Origin: Brevundimonas huaxiensis
Lineage (GTDB): Bacteria; Pseudomonadota; Alphaproteobacteria; Caulobacterales; Caulobacteraceae
Direction: 5' to 3'
Length of the DNA stretch: 64,000 nt
NCBI RefSeq assembly: GCF_014218725.1
Contig: NZ_JABBJE010000001.1
Location: 620,001 to 684,000, forward strand
A program made the position numbers and the translations under genes. Position 1 is the first letter of the stretch. Each line of letters begins with the position of its first letter. Below are positions 16,803-26,531 of this stretch, piece after piece. Below the pieces are notes generated by a model that had not been told where the DNA came from, searched no databases, and saw only the letters and a program-made list of their open reading frames with translations.

Positions 16803-18829
16803 GCGGCGAGCCCTCCATCTTCTTTGCCGATGTGAATGAGCGTCAGGGGTCCTTCCTGCGGCGCACCTTCGTGCTGGGCGGGGCGACGGCGCTGGGGATT
16901 ACCGCGCTGATCGGACGGCTGGGCCAGCTGCAGGTCGTGCAGGCTCAGGAATATGCGACCCTGTCGTCGCAGAACCAGTTCAACTTCCGCATGGTCCCGC
17001 CGCCGCGCGGCCTGATCAAGGACCGCAACGGCGTCGTCATCGCCGGCAACCGACCGAGCTTCCGTGTGCTGGTGGTGCGCGACGAAACCAAGGACCTGGA
17101 CCAGACCCTGGACCTTCTGGGACGGCTGTTGCCCGACACGCTGGAGCGCCGTCGCGCCATCATCCGCGACGTCAATGCGGCGTCCAAGTTCAACCCGGTG
17201 CCGGTCAAGAGCGACCTGACATGGGAAGAGTTCGCCAAGGTCAATCAGTACGCCAACGAACTGCCTGGCGTGATGGTCGATATGAACGAGGCGCGCTACT
17301 ATCCGTTCGGCGGATCGTTCGCCCACGTCATCGGCTATGTGGCCAAGGTGTCGGACCGGGACGTCAAGGCGATCCGCGACAAGGGCGAGCAGCCGCCCGC
17401 CCTGTTGTTCAACCCCAGTTTCCGCATTGGCCGCCAGGGCGTCGAAAAGGCGCTGGATACGTCGCTTCGCGGCGAGCCGGGCGGCAATCGGGTCGAGGTC
17501 GATGCGCGCGGTCGCGTCGTCGCCGAGGATATTGGCGGCTCGCGGCCGGCCGTGCCGGGCAAGGAAGTCGTCCTGACGCTGGACGCCGACGTCCAGAACC
17601 GCGCGCTGGAGGTGTTTGGCGATGAGTCGGGCGCCTGCGTCGTCATGGACGTGCGCAACGGCGACATTCTGTGCATGGTCTCGGCGCCGTCGTTCGACCC
17701 GAACCTGTTCGTCGGCGGGGTGCCAACCAAGACCTATCGCGCGCTGGCCGACTATGAACGCAAGCCGCTACTGGACAAGACGCTGAACGGCACCTTCCCG
17801 CCGGGCTCGACCTTCAAGCCGACCACGGCCCTGGCCCTGCTGGAAGCCGGCGTCGATCCCAACATCAGCGTCTTCTGCAGCGGCGCCTATCGCACCGGCA
17901 ACCGCGTTCAACGTTGCTGGGGGCGGCATGGCACCCAGAATATGCACGACGCGATCAAGAACTCGTGCGACGTCTATTTCTACGCCATGTGCAACCGCGC
18001 GGGCGTGGACAATATCCGCAAGGCCGGGCTGGCGCTGGGCTTCGAGCACGAGTTTGACATCGGCGTCGGCAACCAGCGCAAGGGTCTGTTGCCGTCCACG
18101 GAATGGAAGGCGCGAACCTTCCCGCGCGATCCGGTCTGGCATCCCGGAGAGACGACCTCGGTCGCTATTGGCCAAGGCGCGATCACGGTGAACGCCCTGC
18201 AGCTGGCGGTCATGACCTCGCGTCTGGCGAACGGGAAAAAGCAGCTTCAGCCGCGCTTGATCAAGTCCATCGGCGGCGTCGAACAGCCCAGCGGGGCCGA
18301 GGCGCCGGACCTGCCGTTCGATCCGGCCCACGTCGAATATGTGCGCCAGGGCATGATCGCCGTGGCCAACGATCGATCCGGCACCGCCTATCGCCAGAGC
18401 CAGTTAGGCCTGGGCGATATCCAGATAGCCGGCAAGACCGGCACGGCGCAGGTCCGGAACTACGGCTCCGGCTCGCGCAAGAGCAATATTTGGGCGCTGA
18501 AGGACCACAACCTGTTCGTGGCCTTCGCGCCGGTGGATGCGCCGCGATATGCGGTCGCCGTCATCGTCGAACACGGGGGCAAGGGCGGGGCGACCGCCGG
18601 CGCGCCGCGCGCGCGCGAGGTGATGCGCACCGTGCTGCTCAAGGATCCGGATATGCGCGCCCGCATCGAACGGCCGCTGCCGCCCGAACCGACCGGCGAC
18701 GCCATCGTCGAGGACGGGGTGGTCGGCGCCGCGCCCGAGCCCGATGTCGTGGCCCCGCCGCAACCGAGCCGCCCTGCGCCGTCTGCGACCAGCGGGCCGC
18801 GTCCCTATCTGTCCGAGCCCGGCCGTTGA
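16799..18829 (+). CDS. mrdA: Penicillin-binding protein 2 (elongation transpeptidase)
   Basis: Monofunctional class B PBP that cross-links peptidoglycan during rod elongation with RodA. A cytoplasmic tail and one TM helix (~20-45) precede the dimerisation domain (FRMVPPPRGLIKDRNGVVIA). The transpeptidase domain shows S337-TFK (catalytic serine in FPPGSTFKPTTALALL), S389-C-D and K546-TG (AGKTGTAQV). At 676 residues it is slightly long because of a Pro/Ala-rich C-terminal tail of ~40 residues. The start overlaps the mreD stop and its TGA overlaps the rodA start. Confidence 0.96.
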   Translation: MSGEPSIFFADVNERQGSFLRRTFVLGGATALGITALIGRLGQLQVVQAQEYATLSSQNQFNFRMVPPPRGLIKDRNGVVIAGNRPSFRVLVVRDETKDLDQTLDLLGRLLPDTLERRRAIIRDVNAASKFNPVPVKSDLTWEEFAKVNQYANELPGVMVDMNEARYYPFGGSFAHVIGYVAKVSDRDVKAIRDKGEQPPALLFNPSFRIGRQGVEKALDTSLRGEPGGNRVEVDARGRVVAEDIGGSRPAVPGKEVVLTLDADVQNRALEVFGDESGACVVMDVRNGDILCMVSAPSFDPNLFVGGVPTKTYRALADYERKPLLDKTLNGTFPPGSTFKPTTALALLEAGVDPNISVFCSGAYRTGNRVQRCWGRHGTQNMHDAIKNSCDVYFYAMCNRAGVDNIRKAGLALGFEHEFDIGVGNQRKGLLPSTEWKARTFPRDPVWHPGETTSVAIGQGAITVNALQLAVMTSRLANGKKQLQPRLIKSIGGVEQPSGAEAPDLPFDPAHVEYVRQGMIAVANDRSGTAYRQSQLGLGDIQIAGKTGTAQVRNYGSGSRKSNIWALKDHNLFVAFAPVDAPRYAVAVIVEHGGKGGATAGAPRAREVMRTVLLKDPDMRARIERPLPPEPTGDAIVEDGVVGAAPEPDVVAPPQPSRPAPSATSGPRPYLSEPGR

Positions 18830-19980
18830 CCGCCTCGGCCCTGTCACGTCCCGGCGAACGCGAACGCGTCTCGACCAAGCTGGGCCAGATCGACTGGCGG
18901 CTGACGGCCCTGCTGTGCGTGGTGTCCGGCACCGGCGCCCTGATGCTGTATTCGGTGGCGGGCGGATCCTGGTCGCCCTGGGCGATGAAACACCTGATCC
19001 GGTTCGGCCTGTGTCTGGCGCTGATGCTGATGCTGTCGCTGATCAGCATCCGATATTGGTTCGCCCTGGCCTATCCCATCTACGGGATGGCGCTGTTCAT
19101 GCTGGCGCTGGTGGAGACGCCGCTGGGCTATACGGCGCTGGGGGCCACGCGATGGCTGGACCTGGGCTTCACCCGCATCCAGCCGTCCGAGATCATGAAG
19201 ATCGGCGTCGTGCTGGCCCTGGCGCGCTGGTACCACGGCGCCTCGGCCAAGGAGGCGAGTTTCCATTGGAAGCTGATCTTCCCTGTCGGGATTATCGGCC
19301 TTCCGTTCCTGCTGGTCGCGCACCAGCCGGACCTGGGGTCGGCCATGCTGATCGGTCTGACGGGGGCGGCGATCATGTTCGTCGCCGGGCTGAGCTGGCG
19401 GATCATCCTGCCGCTGATCATCGCCGCCGCCGTGCTGGTGCCGCCCTATGTGATGTTCGGCATGCACGACTATCAGCGTCACCGGGTGCTGACCTTCCTG
19501 AACCCCGAGGCCGACATGTCGGACAAGGGCTATCAGATCGTGCAGTCCAAGATCGCCATGGGCTCGGGCGGGCCGCTGGGACGCGGGTTCGGCCTGGGCA
19601 GCCAGAGCCAGCTGGAGTTCCTGCCTGAACGCCAGACCGACTTCATCTTCGCCGCCTTCGCCGAGGAGTTCGGCTTTGTGGGCACCTTCACGCTTCTGGC
19701 CTCCTATGCCGCCATCATTCTGATCTCGCTGAGGATCGCCTCGCTGTCGCACAGTCACTTCGGGCGATTGGCGGCGTCCGGCGTGACGGCGACGTTTGCG
19801 CTCTATGTGCTGATCAACGGGGCGATGGTGATGGGGCTGGCGCCGGTCGTGGGCGTGCCGATGCCGCTCTTGTCCTATGGCGGCACGGTGATGCTGACCG
19901 TCATGATCGGCTTCGGTCTGGTGATGGCGACGCGGGTTCACCGCTACGCCGAACTGCCCAAGGGCCACGGCCTGATCTGA
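18826..19980 (+). CDS. rodA: Peptidoglycan glycosyltransferase RodA
   Basis: SEDS-family glycan polymerase that partners with PBP2. A TTG at 18826 overlapping the mrdA stop (TTGA) is the most upstream plausible start; no ATG occurs before the first TM helix, so a rare start is likely, giving 384 residues. About ten TM helices, with the SEDS signatures TRWLDLGFTRIQPSEIMKI, AHQPDLGSAMLIGL, GPLGRGFGLGSQSQLEFLPE, ERQTDFIFAAFAEEFGFVG and PLLSYGGTVML. It is the last gene of the mre cluster; 131 bases follow before the next gene. Confidence 0.95.
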   Translation: MTASALSRPGERERVSTKLGQIDWRLTALLCVVSGTGALMLYSVAGGSWSPWAMKHLIRFGLCLALMLMLSLISIRYWFALAYPIYGMALFMLALVETPLGYTALGATRWLDLGFTRIQPSEIMKIGVVLALARWYHGASAKEASFHWKLIFPVGIIGLPFLLVAHQPDLGSAMLIGLTGAAIMFVAGLSWRIILPLIIAAAVLVPPYVMFGMHDYQRHRVLTFLNPEADMSDKGYQIVQSKIAMGSGGPLGRGFGLGSQSQLEFLPERQTDFIFAAFAEEFGFVGTFTLLASYAAIILISLRIASLSHSHFGRLAASGVTATFALYVLINGAMVMGLAPVVGVPMPLLSYGGTVMLTVMIGFGLVMATRVHRYAELPKGHGLI

Positions 19981-20111
19981 CGTGACGTCAGCTAAGTGAT
20001 CGGCATTCAGGTTTCGCTTTCTAAGGCGGGGATTTCCTGGATAAGGTCATTCCCAACGATGTCTCGCATCGGTTTCGGCCGGTCAGCGACGCACGCCATG
20101 GGAGACGAGGA

Positions 20112-21293
20112 ATGACCGATCTGGAGCAATTCCGCGCCGAGACGCGCGCCTGGCTGGAGGCGAACTGCCCGGCCGAATGTCGCGGGCCGATGGCCGACGA
20201 CGAGATGATCTGGGGCGGGCGAAACCCCACCTTCAAGACCCCGGCGCACAAGCTGTGGCTGGAGCGGATGGGCGCGCGGGGCTGGACGGCGCCGGAATGG
20301 CCCAAGGCATACGGCGGAGGCGGCCTCAGCCGCGAGGAGGCCAAGGTGCTGGCCTCCGAACTGCGCCGCATCAAGGCCCAACCGGCCCTGGCCAGTTTCG
20401 GCGTCTGGATGCTGGGCCCGGCGTTGCTGGCCTTTGGGACCGAAGAGCAGAAAAAGCGTTTTCTGCCCGAGATCGTGCGCGGCGAGATCCGCTGGTGCCA
20501 AGGTTATTCCGAGCCGGGCGCGGGATCCGATCTGGCGTCCATCCAGACGCGGGCCGAGGATCGGGGCGACCACTGGATCGTCAACGGCCAGAAGATCTGG
20601 ACCTCCTACGCCGACAAGGCCGACTGGATCTTCTGTCTGGTGCGCACGGACCCCGAGGCGCCCAAACATCTGGGCATCAGCTTCGTGCTGTTCGACATGA
20701 AGACGCCGGGCGTGACGACGCGGCCGATCACCCTGATTTCCGGCAAATCCCCCTTCTGCGAGACCTTCTTCGACGATGTGCGGGTGGAGAAGGAAAACCT
20801 GGTCGGGACGCTGAACCGAGGCTGGGACGTGGCCAAATACCTGTTGGCGCACGAGCGGACCATGATCGGCGCGATGGGCGAGGTCGGCGGCGGGCGGCCT
20901 GTGGGGCAGGTGGCGATGGACGCCATCGGCGCCGATGAAGCCGGTCGGTTGGACGAGCCGATGCTGCGCGCCCGGATCGCGGACCTGGAGATCGACGCCG
21001 CCGCCTTCCGCTTGGCGATGGAGCGGGTGGGCGATCAGGTGAAGGCCAAACAGGCGCATCCGGCCATCGCTTCCATGCTGAAATACTATGGCTCCGAGCT
21101 GAACAAGCGGCGCCATGAGCTGCTGATGGCGGCGGGCGGGGCCGATGCGCTGGAATGGGAGGGCGAGCGGTCGCACGACGGCAAGGCGGCGCGCGACTGG
21201 CTGCGGACCAAGGCCAACTCCATCGAGGGCGGCACCAGCGAGGTTCAGCTGAACATCATCGCCAAACATCTGCTTCAACTGCCGGGAGCGTGA
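20112..21293 (+). CDS. Acyl-CoA dehydrogenase, FAD-holding subunit of a likely heteromer
   Basis: A 393-residue flavoprotein of the acyl-CoA dehydrogenase superfamily, which introduces an alpha-beta double bond in acyl-CoAs. The FAD/substrate motif GYSEPGAGSDLAS (~136-148) is intact, as is the C-terminal SIEGGTSEVQLNIIAKHLL. The usual RxxFG and QxxGG motifs, which contact the FAD of the neighbouring subunit, are missing: their places read HERTMIGAMGEVGG and LLMAAGGADAL. ATG 20112 follows GAGACGAGGA. The next gene starts 4 bases later and encodes a second family member with the opposite pattern, so the two probably form one alpha2-beta2 enzyme. The substrate is not evident. Confidence 0.9.
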   Translation: MTDLEQFRAETRAWLEANCPAECRGPMADDEMIWGGRNPTFKTPAHKLWLERMGARGWTAPEWPKAYGGGGLSREEAKVLASELRRIKAQPALASFGVWMLGPALLAFGTEEQKKRFLPEIVRGEIRWCQGYSEPGAGSDLASIQTRAEDRGDHWIVNGQKIWTSYADKADWIFCLVRTDPEAPKHLGISFVLFDMKTPGVTTRPITLISGKSPFCETFFDDVRVEKENLVGTLNRGWDVAKYLLAHERTMIGAMGEVGGGRPVGQVAMDAIGADEAGRLDEPMLRARIADLEIDAAAFRLAMERVGDQVKAKQAHPAIASMLKYYGSELNKRRHELLMAAGGADALEWEGERSHDGKAARDWLRTKANSIEGGTSEVQLNIIAKHLLQLPGA

Positions 21294-21297
21294 GACG

Positions 21298-22416
21298 ATG
21301 CCGCTGATCCTGACCGAAGAACAGACGATGTTGCAGGACGCCGCCGACGGCTTCCTGAACGAACAGGCGCCGATCGCGCATCTGCGGAAGCTGAGGGACG
21401 AGCGAGACGCCGACGGGGTGTCGCGCGACCTGTGGCGGGCCTTTGGCGAGATGGGTTTCGCCGGCGTCATCATCCCTGAGGCGCTGGGCGGCATGGGGCT
21501 GGGCGCGGTCGAGGCCGGGGTGATCGCCGAAAGCCTGGGGCGCACCCTGACGCCATCGCCGTATCTTGGCTCGTCGATTCTGTCCGCCAAGGTGCTGATC
21601 GACGGTGGATCACAGGCGCAACAGACCTGGCTGCCCAGGATCGCAGCGGGCGAGGCCATCCTGTCGCTGGCGGTGGACGAGGGCGCGAAACACGCGCCGT
21701 CTCGGATCACCACGCGGGCCGAGCGGGCGGGCAACGGTTTCAAGCTGAACGGCGCCAAGGCTTTCGTGCTGGACGGCCATGTGGCCGACGCCCTGATCGT
21801 CGTCGCGACGGCTGAGGAGGGCACGACGCTGTTCCTGGTCGATCCGGCCACGGCGGGCGTCGAAATCGAGCGCACGGTGATGGTGGACGCGCACAATGCG
21901 GCGCGGATCACGCTGACTGATGTGGCGGTCGACGCAGACGCCGTGATCGGCGCGGTAGGAGGCGGGGAGGCGCTGCTGGACGGCGCGCTGAACCTGGGTC
22001 GGGCCTGCGCGGCCTCCAGCCTGACCGGCGCCGGCGATCAGGCGTTCAAGACGACGATGGAGTATCTGCGGACCCGCAAACAGTTCGGCAAGCTGATCGG
22101 CGAGTTCCAGGCGCTGCAACACCGGGCTGCGCATCTGTTCTCGGAGCTGGAACTGGCGCGCGCCGCCACGATCGGCGCCCAGATCGCCATCGACGAGGGG
22201 CGCGAGGATGCGCCGCTGGCGGCCTCTATCGCCAAGGCCAAGGCAGGGCGCGTCGCCGAACTGGCGGTGCAGGAGGCGGTTCAGATGCACGGCGGCGTCG
22301 GCATGACCGACGCGTTCGACGTCGGCCTGTTCATGAAGCGGGTGCGGGTGCTGAACGAACTGCTGGGCGACGCCGGCTTCCACGCCGAAGGAGTGGCGCG
22401 GGCGCAAGGGTTCTAG
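21298..22416 (+). CDS. Acyl-CoA dehydrogenase, partner subunit
   Basis: A 372-residue acyl-CoA dehydrogenase-fold protein starting 4 bases after its paralogue. It keeps YLRTRKQFGKLIGEFQALQ (RxxFG, ~residue 257) and VQMHGGVGMTDAFDV (QxxGG), but the FAD-side motif that normally reads T-x-P-x-AGSD is replaced by LAVDEGAKHAPSRITT and there is no GGTxE near the C-terminus. It therefore seems unable to bind FAD fully by itself and should complete the site of the first subunit. Actinobacterial heteromers such as FadE26-FadE27 (ChsE4-ChsE5) act on bulky steroid side-chain CoAs; nothing here identifies the substrate. Confidence 0.9.
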   Translation: MPLILTEEQTMLQDAADGFLNEQAPIAHLRKLRDERDADGVSRDLWRAFGEMGFAGVIIPEALGGMGLGAVEAGVIAESLGRTLTPSPYLGSSILSAKVLIDGGSQAQQTWLPRIAAGEAILSLAVDEGAKHAPSRITTRAERAGNGFKLNGAKAFVLDGHVADALIVVATAEEGTTLFLVDPATAGVEIERTVMVDAHNAARITLTDVAVDADAVIGAVGGGEALLDGALNLGRACAASSLTGAGDQAFKTTMEYLRTRKQFGKLIGEFQALQHRAAHLFSELELARAATIGAQIAIDEGREDAPLAASIAKAKAGRVAELAVQEAVQMHGGVGMTDAFDVGLFMKRVRVLNELLGDAGFHAEGVARAQGF

Positions 22417-22426
22417 GGGCGGGGTT

Positions 22427-23746
22427 CTAGACCGCCTTTTCGCTCCACAGGTCCAGATCCGCCTCGCGCCCGATCAGGGCCAGGCCGGCGGCGATGGATT
22501 CGAACTCGCCGCCCGTCTCGATCCGCTCGGCGCCGAAACGGTTCTGGAACAGCGCCCGCACGGCCGGCACAAAGGAGGTGCCGCCGGTCAGGAAGACACG
22601 GTCGATGGCGTCGTGCGCCAGGCCGCTGCAAGCCATCGCCTGATCCACCGCGCCCTCGATGGCGGCCAGTTCCGGCGCGATCCAGCGTTCGAAATCGACG
22701 CGGGCGACCGGCTTTTCGATATGGACGCCGCCGGCCTGGAACAGGAAGGTCGCTTGGTCGTCGGCCGACAGGGCCATCTTCAGCGTGGAGACGGCGCGGT
22801 ACAGGTCATGGCCGTGGTTGTCGTCCAACACCTCGATCAGGCGCTCGATCTTCTCCGGCTCCAGCGCGGTGCGGGCCAGGGCGCGGATGTCGCGCATGTC
22901 GCGCGAGGCCCGTAGCAGGGCCAGCTGATCCCAGCGGGCGAAGGCGGAATAATACCGCTGGGGAATCGGCAGTTGTTTTCCGACGGAGCTGTATAGACCG
23001 CCCTTGCCCAGTTCGGGCGAGACCAGCTGGTCGATGATCCGGTAGTCGAAGGCGTCGCCCGCCACGCCCACGCCCGAGCGGGCCAGCGGCGTCGAGCGCA
23101 GGCCGTCGGGTGTATGTTCGAACCGGATGATCGAGAAGTCGCTGGTGCCGCCGCCGAAGTCGGCGACCAGGACCGTGGCGTCCGCCTTCAGCTGGCGTGC
23201 GAAATAGAAGGCGGCGCCGACCGGCTCGTGCGCATAGCGGATATCGGTGAAGCCCAGCCGCTGGAACGCCGTCTGATAGCGCGACAGGGCCAGGGTCTCG
23301 TCCGGATTGCCGCCCGCAAAGGTGACGGGGCGACCGACGATGACGGCGGGCGGGGCATCCGTCAGTGCGTCGCCGGCATGGTGGCGCAGGCGCAAGAGGA
23401 AGGCGGCCAGCAGATCCTCGAAGGCGTAGCGCTTGTTGTCGATCCGCGTCTCGGTGAAGGCGGCGCTGGCGGCGAAGGTCTTGAACGACTGGATGAAGCG
23501 GGTCTCCAGCGGGTCCTCGACATAGGCGGCGATGGCCCACGGCCCGGCCTCGACAACGCGCTCGGGCGGCTGGCCGTCCACGCCGGGATGGGTCTGGAAA
23601 CTGAGCGCCGAGCGGAAGGTGGTCGTCTGGCCCTCGACCGCGTCGAAGGTTACGAGATGGGCGAGGCCATCCGCATCGGTCAGGGCCACGACCGTATTGG
23701 TCGTGCCGAAATCGATCCCGATCGTCATCGGTTTCGTCGCCGTCAT
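22427..23746 (-). CDS. Hsp70-family protein, YegD-like
   Basis: A 439-residue actin-like ATPase. The nucleotide site is visible: TIGIDFGTTNTVVALTDADG (phosphate-1, residues ~8-27), VLVADFGGGTSDFSIIRFEH (phosphate-2) and VFLTGGTSFVPAVRALF (adenosine motif). It lacks the C-terminal substrate-binding domain of DnaK, as expected for YegD-type proteins, whose client is not established. ATG 23744-23746 follows GGAG on the minus strand. It converges on the acyl-CoA dehydrogenase pair (10 bases between stops) and its start lies 73 bases from the 3' end of the tRNA-Ser gene on the same strand. Confidence 0.88.
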   Translation of the reverse strand: MTATKPMTIGIDFGTTNTVVALTDADGLAHLVTFDAVEGQTTTFRSALSFQTHPGVDGQPPERVVEAGPWAIAAYVEDPLETRFIQSFKTFAASAAFTETRIDNKRYAFEDLLAAFLLRLRHHAGDALTDAPPAVIVGRPVTFAGGNPDETLALSRYQTAFQRLGFTDIRYAHEPVGAAFYFARQLKADATVLVADFGGGTSDFSIIRFEHTPDGLRSTPLARSGVGVAGDAFDYRIIDQLVSPELGKGGLYSSVGKQLPIPQRYYSAFARWDQLALLRASRDMRDIRALARTALEPEKIERLIEVLDDNHGHDLYRAVSTLKMALSADDQATFLFQAGGVHIEKPVARVDFERWIAPELAAIEGAVDQAMACSGLAHDAIDRVFLTGGTSFVPAVRALFQNRFGAERIETGGEFESIAAGLALIGREADLDLWSEKAV

Positions 23747-23819
23747 GGCAGGGCTCCAGGCAGGGGAGCCGGGTTCCTAACGGCAGACGAGGCAATAGCA
23801 AGGGCTAAGCGAGGGATAG

Positions 23820-23909
<90 letters not shown>

Positions 23910-24014
23910 TTGCCGCCGCAGCGGAGGCGGACGCCATAGCAGGCGAACGGGTCATTAACCAAAGCGGAAATGTCTTCGGTCATCCTGTTTTCGTATTTTT
24001 TGCGAGGCGGGTCT

Positions 24015-24863
24015 ATGACGTTAGGACAGGGAGTGCGCGGCGCGCTGATCCTGGGGCTGTTTTCGCTGCTGGCCGCCTGTTCCACCGTCGGCGGCGCAGG
24101 CGTACGCGGGGCGGTCGCGGGGCGCGGCGAGGATCATTCGCCCGTCGTCAAGGACCCGGCGCCGATCGTGTCGGGGACGATGCGGCCGTATCAGGTGCGG
24201 GGTCGCTGGTACACGCCCAAGGAACAGCCGGATTACGAAGAGGTCGGGATGGCGTCCTGGTACGGCGACGCCTTCAACGGGCGGCCGACCTCGACCGGCG
24301 AGCGGTTCGACATGCATGCCCTGACGGCGGCGCACAAGACCCTGCCTCTGCCTGGTCTGGTCGAGGTGACCAACCTGGAGAACGGGCGGCGGCTGGTGGT
24401 TCGGATCAATGACCGCGGGCCGTTCGTGGACAGCCGGATCATCGACCTGTCGCGCGAGGCGGCGAGCGAACTGGGGATGCTGTCGCAGGGTGTGGGGCGG
24501 GTGCGGGTGCGCTACCTCGGCCGGGCGCCGCAGCAGGGCGGGGGCACGCTGTTGCGGGCCTCGGCGCCGATGCCGCGAGGCGCTGTCCCGGCCGGCCCGC
24601 CCGTCAGCGCGCCCGTCATCGCTGCCACGCCGGTCGCGGTGGCGGAGGTGACGACCTTCTGGGTCCAGGCGGGCAGTTTTTCGGATCAGGTCGAGGCCGG
24701 GCGAATCGCCGACAGCCTGAGCGGCTGGGTGCGCGCCGATCGGGGCGCGGGGCGGTTCAACGTCGTGGTGGGGCCGTGGGATAGCGCCAATGCCGCCGAG
24801 GCGGCGCGTCAGTCGGTCGTGGCGCGGGGTTATGCGGGCGCCCTGTTGATATCCGGCAGCTGA
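24015..24863 (+). CDS. rlpA: Septal ring lytic transglycosylase RlpA family lipoprotein
   Basis: A 282-residue lipoprotein. ATG 24015 follows GCGAGGCGGG and begins the signal [20 protein letters not shown], lipobox LAAC. The double-psi beta-barrel domain (~75-170) shows [35 protein letters not shown] and [19 protein letters not shown], including the conserved Asp of the lytic site. A C-terminal SPOR domain ([19 protein letters not shown], ~210-282) binds denuded septal glycans. RlpA cleaves naked glycan strands at the septum. It is followed 49 bases later by tmk; a dacC-type carboxypeptidase often found between them in alphaproteobacteria is absent here. Confidence 0.93.
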   Translation: MTLGQGVRGALILGLFSLLAACSTVGGAGVRGAVAGRGEDHSPVVKDPAPIVSGTMRPYQVRGRWYTPKEQPDYEEVGMASWYGDAFNGRPTSTGERFDMHALTAAHKTLPLPGLVEVTNLENGRRLVVRINDRGPFVDSRIIDLSREAASELGMLSQGVGRVRVRYLGRAPQQGGGTLLRASAPMPRGAVPAGPPVSAPVIAATPVAVAEVTTFWVQAGSFSDQVEAGRIADSLSGWVRADRGAGRFNVVVGPWDSANAAEAARQSVVARGYAGALLISGS

Positions 24864-24912
24864 TCGCGCGGGCGGGCTTGCGCCGGGCGGCGTCGGCGCG
24901 CCATGAAGGCGC

Positions 24913-25545
24913 GTGACCCGTGGACAATTCATCAGCTTCGAAGGCGGCGAGGGCGCCGGCAAATCGACCCAGGTCGGGCGGCTGGTCGCGCGGCTGCAGG
25001 CGGTGCTGGGCGAGCGCAAGGTCGTGCGCACGCGTGAACCGGGCGGCTCCAAGGGTGCGGAGGTGATCCGCAATCTGGTGGTGGCCACGGACGCCGAGCC
25101 GTGGTCGGCCATGACCGAGACCCTGCTGATGTACGCCTCGCGCTCGGACCATCTGGAGCGGACCATCCGCCCGGCGCTGGCGGCCGGCGACTGGGTGGTG
25201 TGCGACCGGTTCGCCGATTCCAGCCGGGCCTATCAGGGCGCAGGCGGCGGCGTGGCGCAAAGCTTCATCGAACAGATCGACGCGGGCGTGGTTGGGGACG
25301 ACCAGCCGGACCTGACCCTGGTGTTCGACCTGCCGGTCGAGGTCGGCCTGGAGCGGGCGTTTGGGCGCGGCTTGTTCGAGACGCGGTTCGAATCCAAGGG
25401 TCTGGAGTTCCATCAGCGCCTGCGCGAGGGCTTTCTGAAGATCGTCGAGGCCAATCCCCAGCGTTGCGTGCTGATCGACGCGGTCGGATCGCTGGACGAG
25501 GTCGAGGCGCGGGTTTGGCAGGCGGTTCAGGACCGGCTGCTGTGA
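24913..25545 (+). CDS. tmk: Thymidylate kinase
   Basis: Phosphorylates dTMP to dTDP for DNA synthesis. The 210-residue protein starts at GTG 24913 (MTRGQFISFEGGEGAGKST), with the P-loop GGEGAGKST near residues 11-19, the DR[YF] motif as VVCDRFADSSRAYQGAGGG and the lid region ERAFGRGLFETRFESKG. Length is normal. Its stop overlaps the holB GTG start (GTGA), coupling the two replication genes. Confidence 0.95.
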   Translation: MTRGQFISFEGGEGAGKSTQVGRLVARLQAVLGERKVVRTREPGGSKGAEVIRNLVVATDAEPWSAMTETLLMYASRSDHLERTIRPALAAGDWVVCDRFADSSRAYQGAGGGVAQSFIEQIDAGVVGDDQPDLTLVFDLPVEVGLERAFGRGLFETRFESKGLEFHQRLREGFLKIVEANPQRCVLIDAVGSLDEVEARVWQAVQDRLL

Positions 25546-26531
25546 GCGATCACCCGCGCGACCGTTTCGACCTGATCCCTGATGCGGCGGCCGAGACGGC
25601 GTTTCTGGACGCCTGGGAGCGGGGGCGGTTGCACCACGCCTGGCTGCTGTGCGGGGTCGAGGGGACAGGCAAGGCGACTTTCGCCTATCGCGCGGCGCGA
25701 CGGCTGCTGGGCGCGGCGGCCGATCCGGCGTCCGGGCCGCTGGGCGCCCGGCGCGACGATCCGGTCAGCCGGCTGATCTCGGCCCAGTCGCATCCGGACC
25801 TGCTGGTGCTGGAACGCCTGGTTGAGGGCGGCAAGACCAAGAAGTCGATCTCGGTCGATCAGTCGCGCGAACTGCCGGAGTTCTTTTCAAAGAGCCCGTC
25901 GCAAGCGCAGTTTCGGGTGGCGATCATCGATGCGGCGGATGACCTGAATCTCAACGCCGCCAACGCCTTGCTGAAGGTTCTTGAAGAGCCGCCCGAGCGT
26001 GGCGTGCTGTTTCTGGTGACGCATGCGCCGGGGCGGTTGCTAGCGACGATCCGGTCGCGGTGCCGGCGGCTGAGCTTTCCGATCTGGACGCCCGACCGGC
26101 TGGAAACCTTGGTGCGCAACCGGACGGGCGCGGAGCGTGAGGAGGCTGAACACGCAGCCGTCATGGCGGGCGGATCGCCGGGCGCGGCCCTGGCCCTGGC
26201 GTCCGGCGCGACGTTCGAGATGGACCAGCTGGCGCGGCGATGGGTCGAGGGCGACGTGGACCGGGCCGAAGCCCTGGCCATCGCCGACCGGTTCCGCGGC
26301 GCCGAGGGGCAGGAACGGTTCGAAACCCTGATGGATCGGCTGATCGCGGCGGTGCGGATGCGTGCCTTGCAGAGCGCGCCGGGCGCCGGCAATCGATGGG
26401 CCGAACTATGGGAGCGGTTGCAGCCGTTGCCGGAACGGGCGGCGGGGCTGAACCTGGACAAGGCCGATGTGCTGGCCGGCGCGCTGGCGGACCTGAAGCG
26501 GGTGCAGGCCCAGCAGGAGCGGATGGGCTGA
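25542..26531 (+). CDS. holB: DNA polymerase III delta' subunit
   Basis: Clamp-loader subunit related to DnaX. GTG 25542 (VSDHPRDRFDLIPD) overlapping the tmk stop gives 329 residues; longer upstream frames lie inside tmk. It has a P-loop-like GVEGTGKATFAYR, the NLNAANALLKVLEEPP stretch and the sensor-1-like FLVTHAPGRLLATIRSRCR. The family's zinc-finger cysteines are not apparent between the P-loop and Walker B regions. The start of tatD overlaps its stop (TGATG), continuing a tightly coupled run tmk-holB-tatD. Confidence 0.93.
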   Translation: MSDHPRDRFDLIPDAAAETAFLDAWERGRLHHAWLLCGVEGTGKATFAYRAARRLLGAAADPASGPLGARRDDPVSRLISAQSHPDLLVLERLVEGGKTKKSISVDQSRELPEFFSKSPSQAQFRVAIIDAADDLNLNAANALLKVLEEPPERGVLFLVTHAPGRLLATIRSRCRRLSFPIWTPDRLETLVRNRTGAEREEAEHAAVMAGGSPGAALALASGATFEMDQLARRWVEGDVDRAEALAIADRFRGAEGQERFETLMDRLIAAVRMRALQSAPGAGNRWAELWERLQPLPERAAGLNLDKADVLAGALADLKRVQAQQERMG

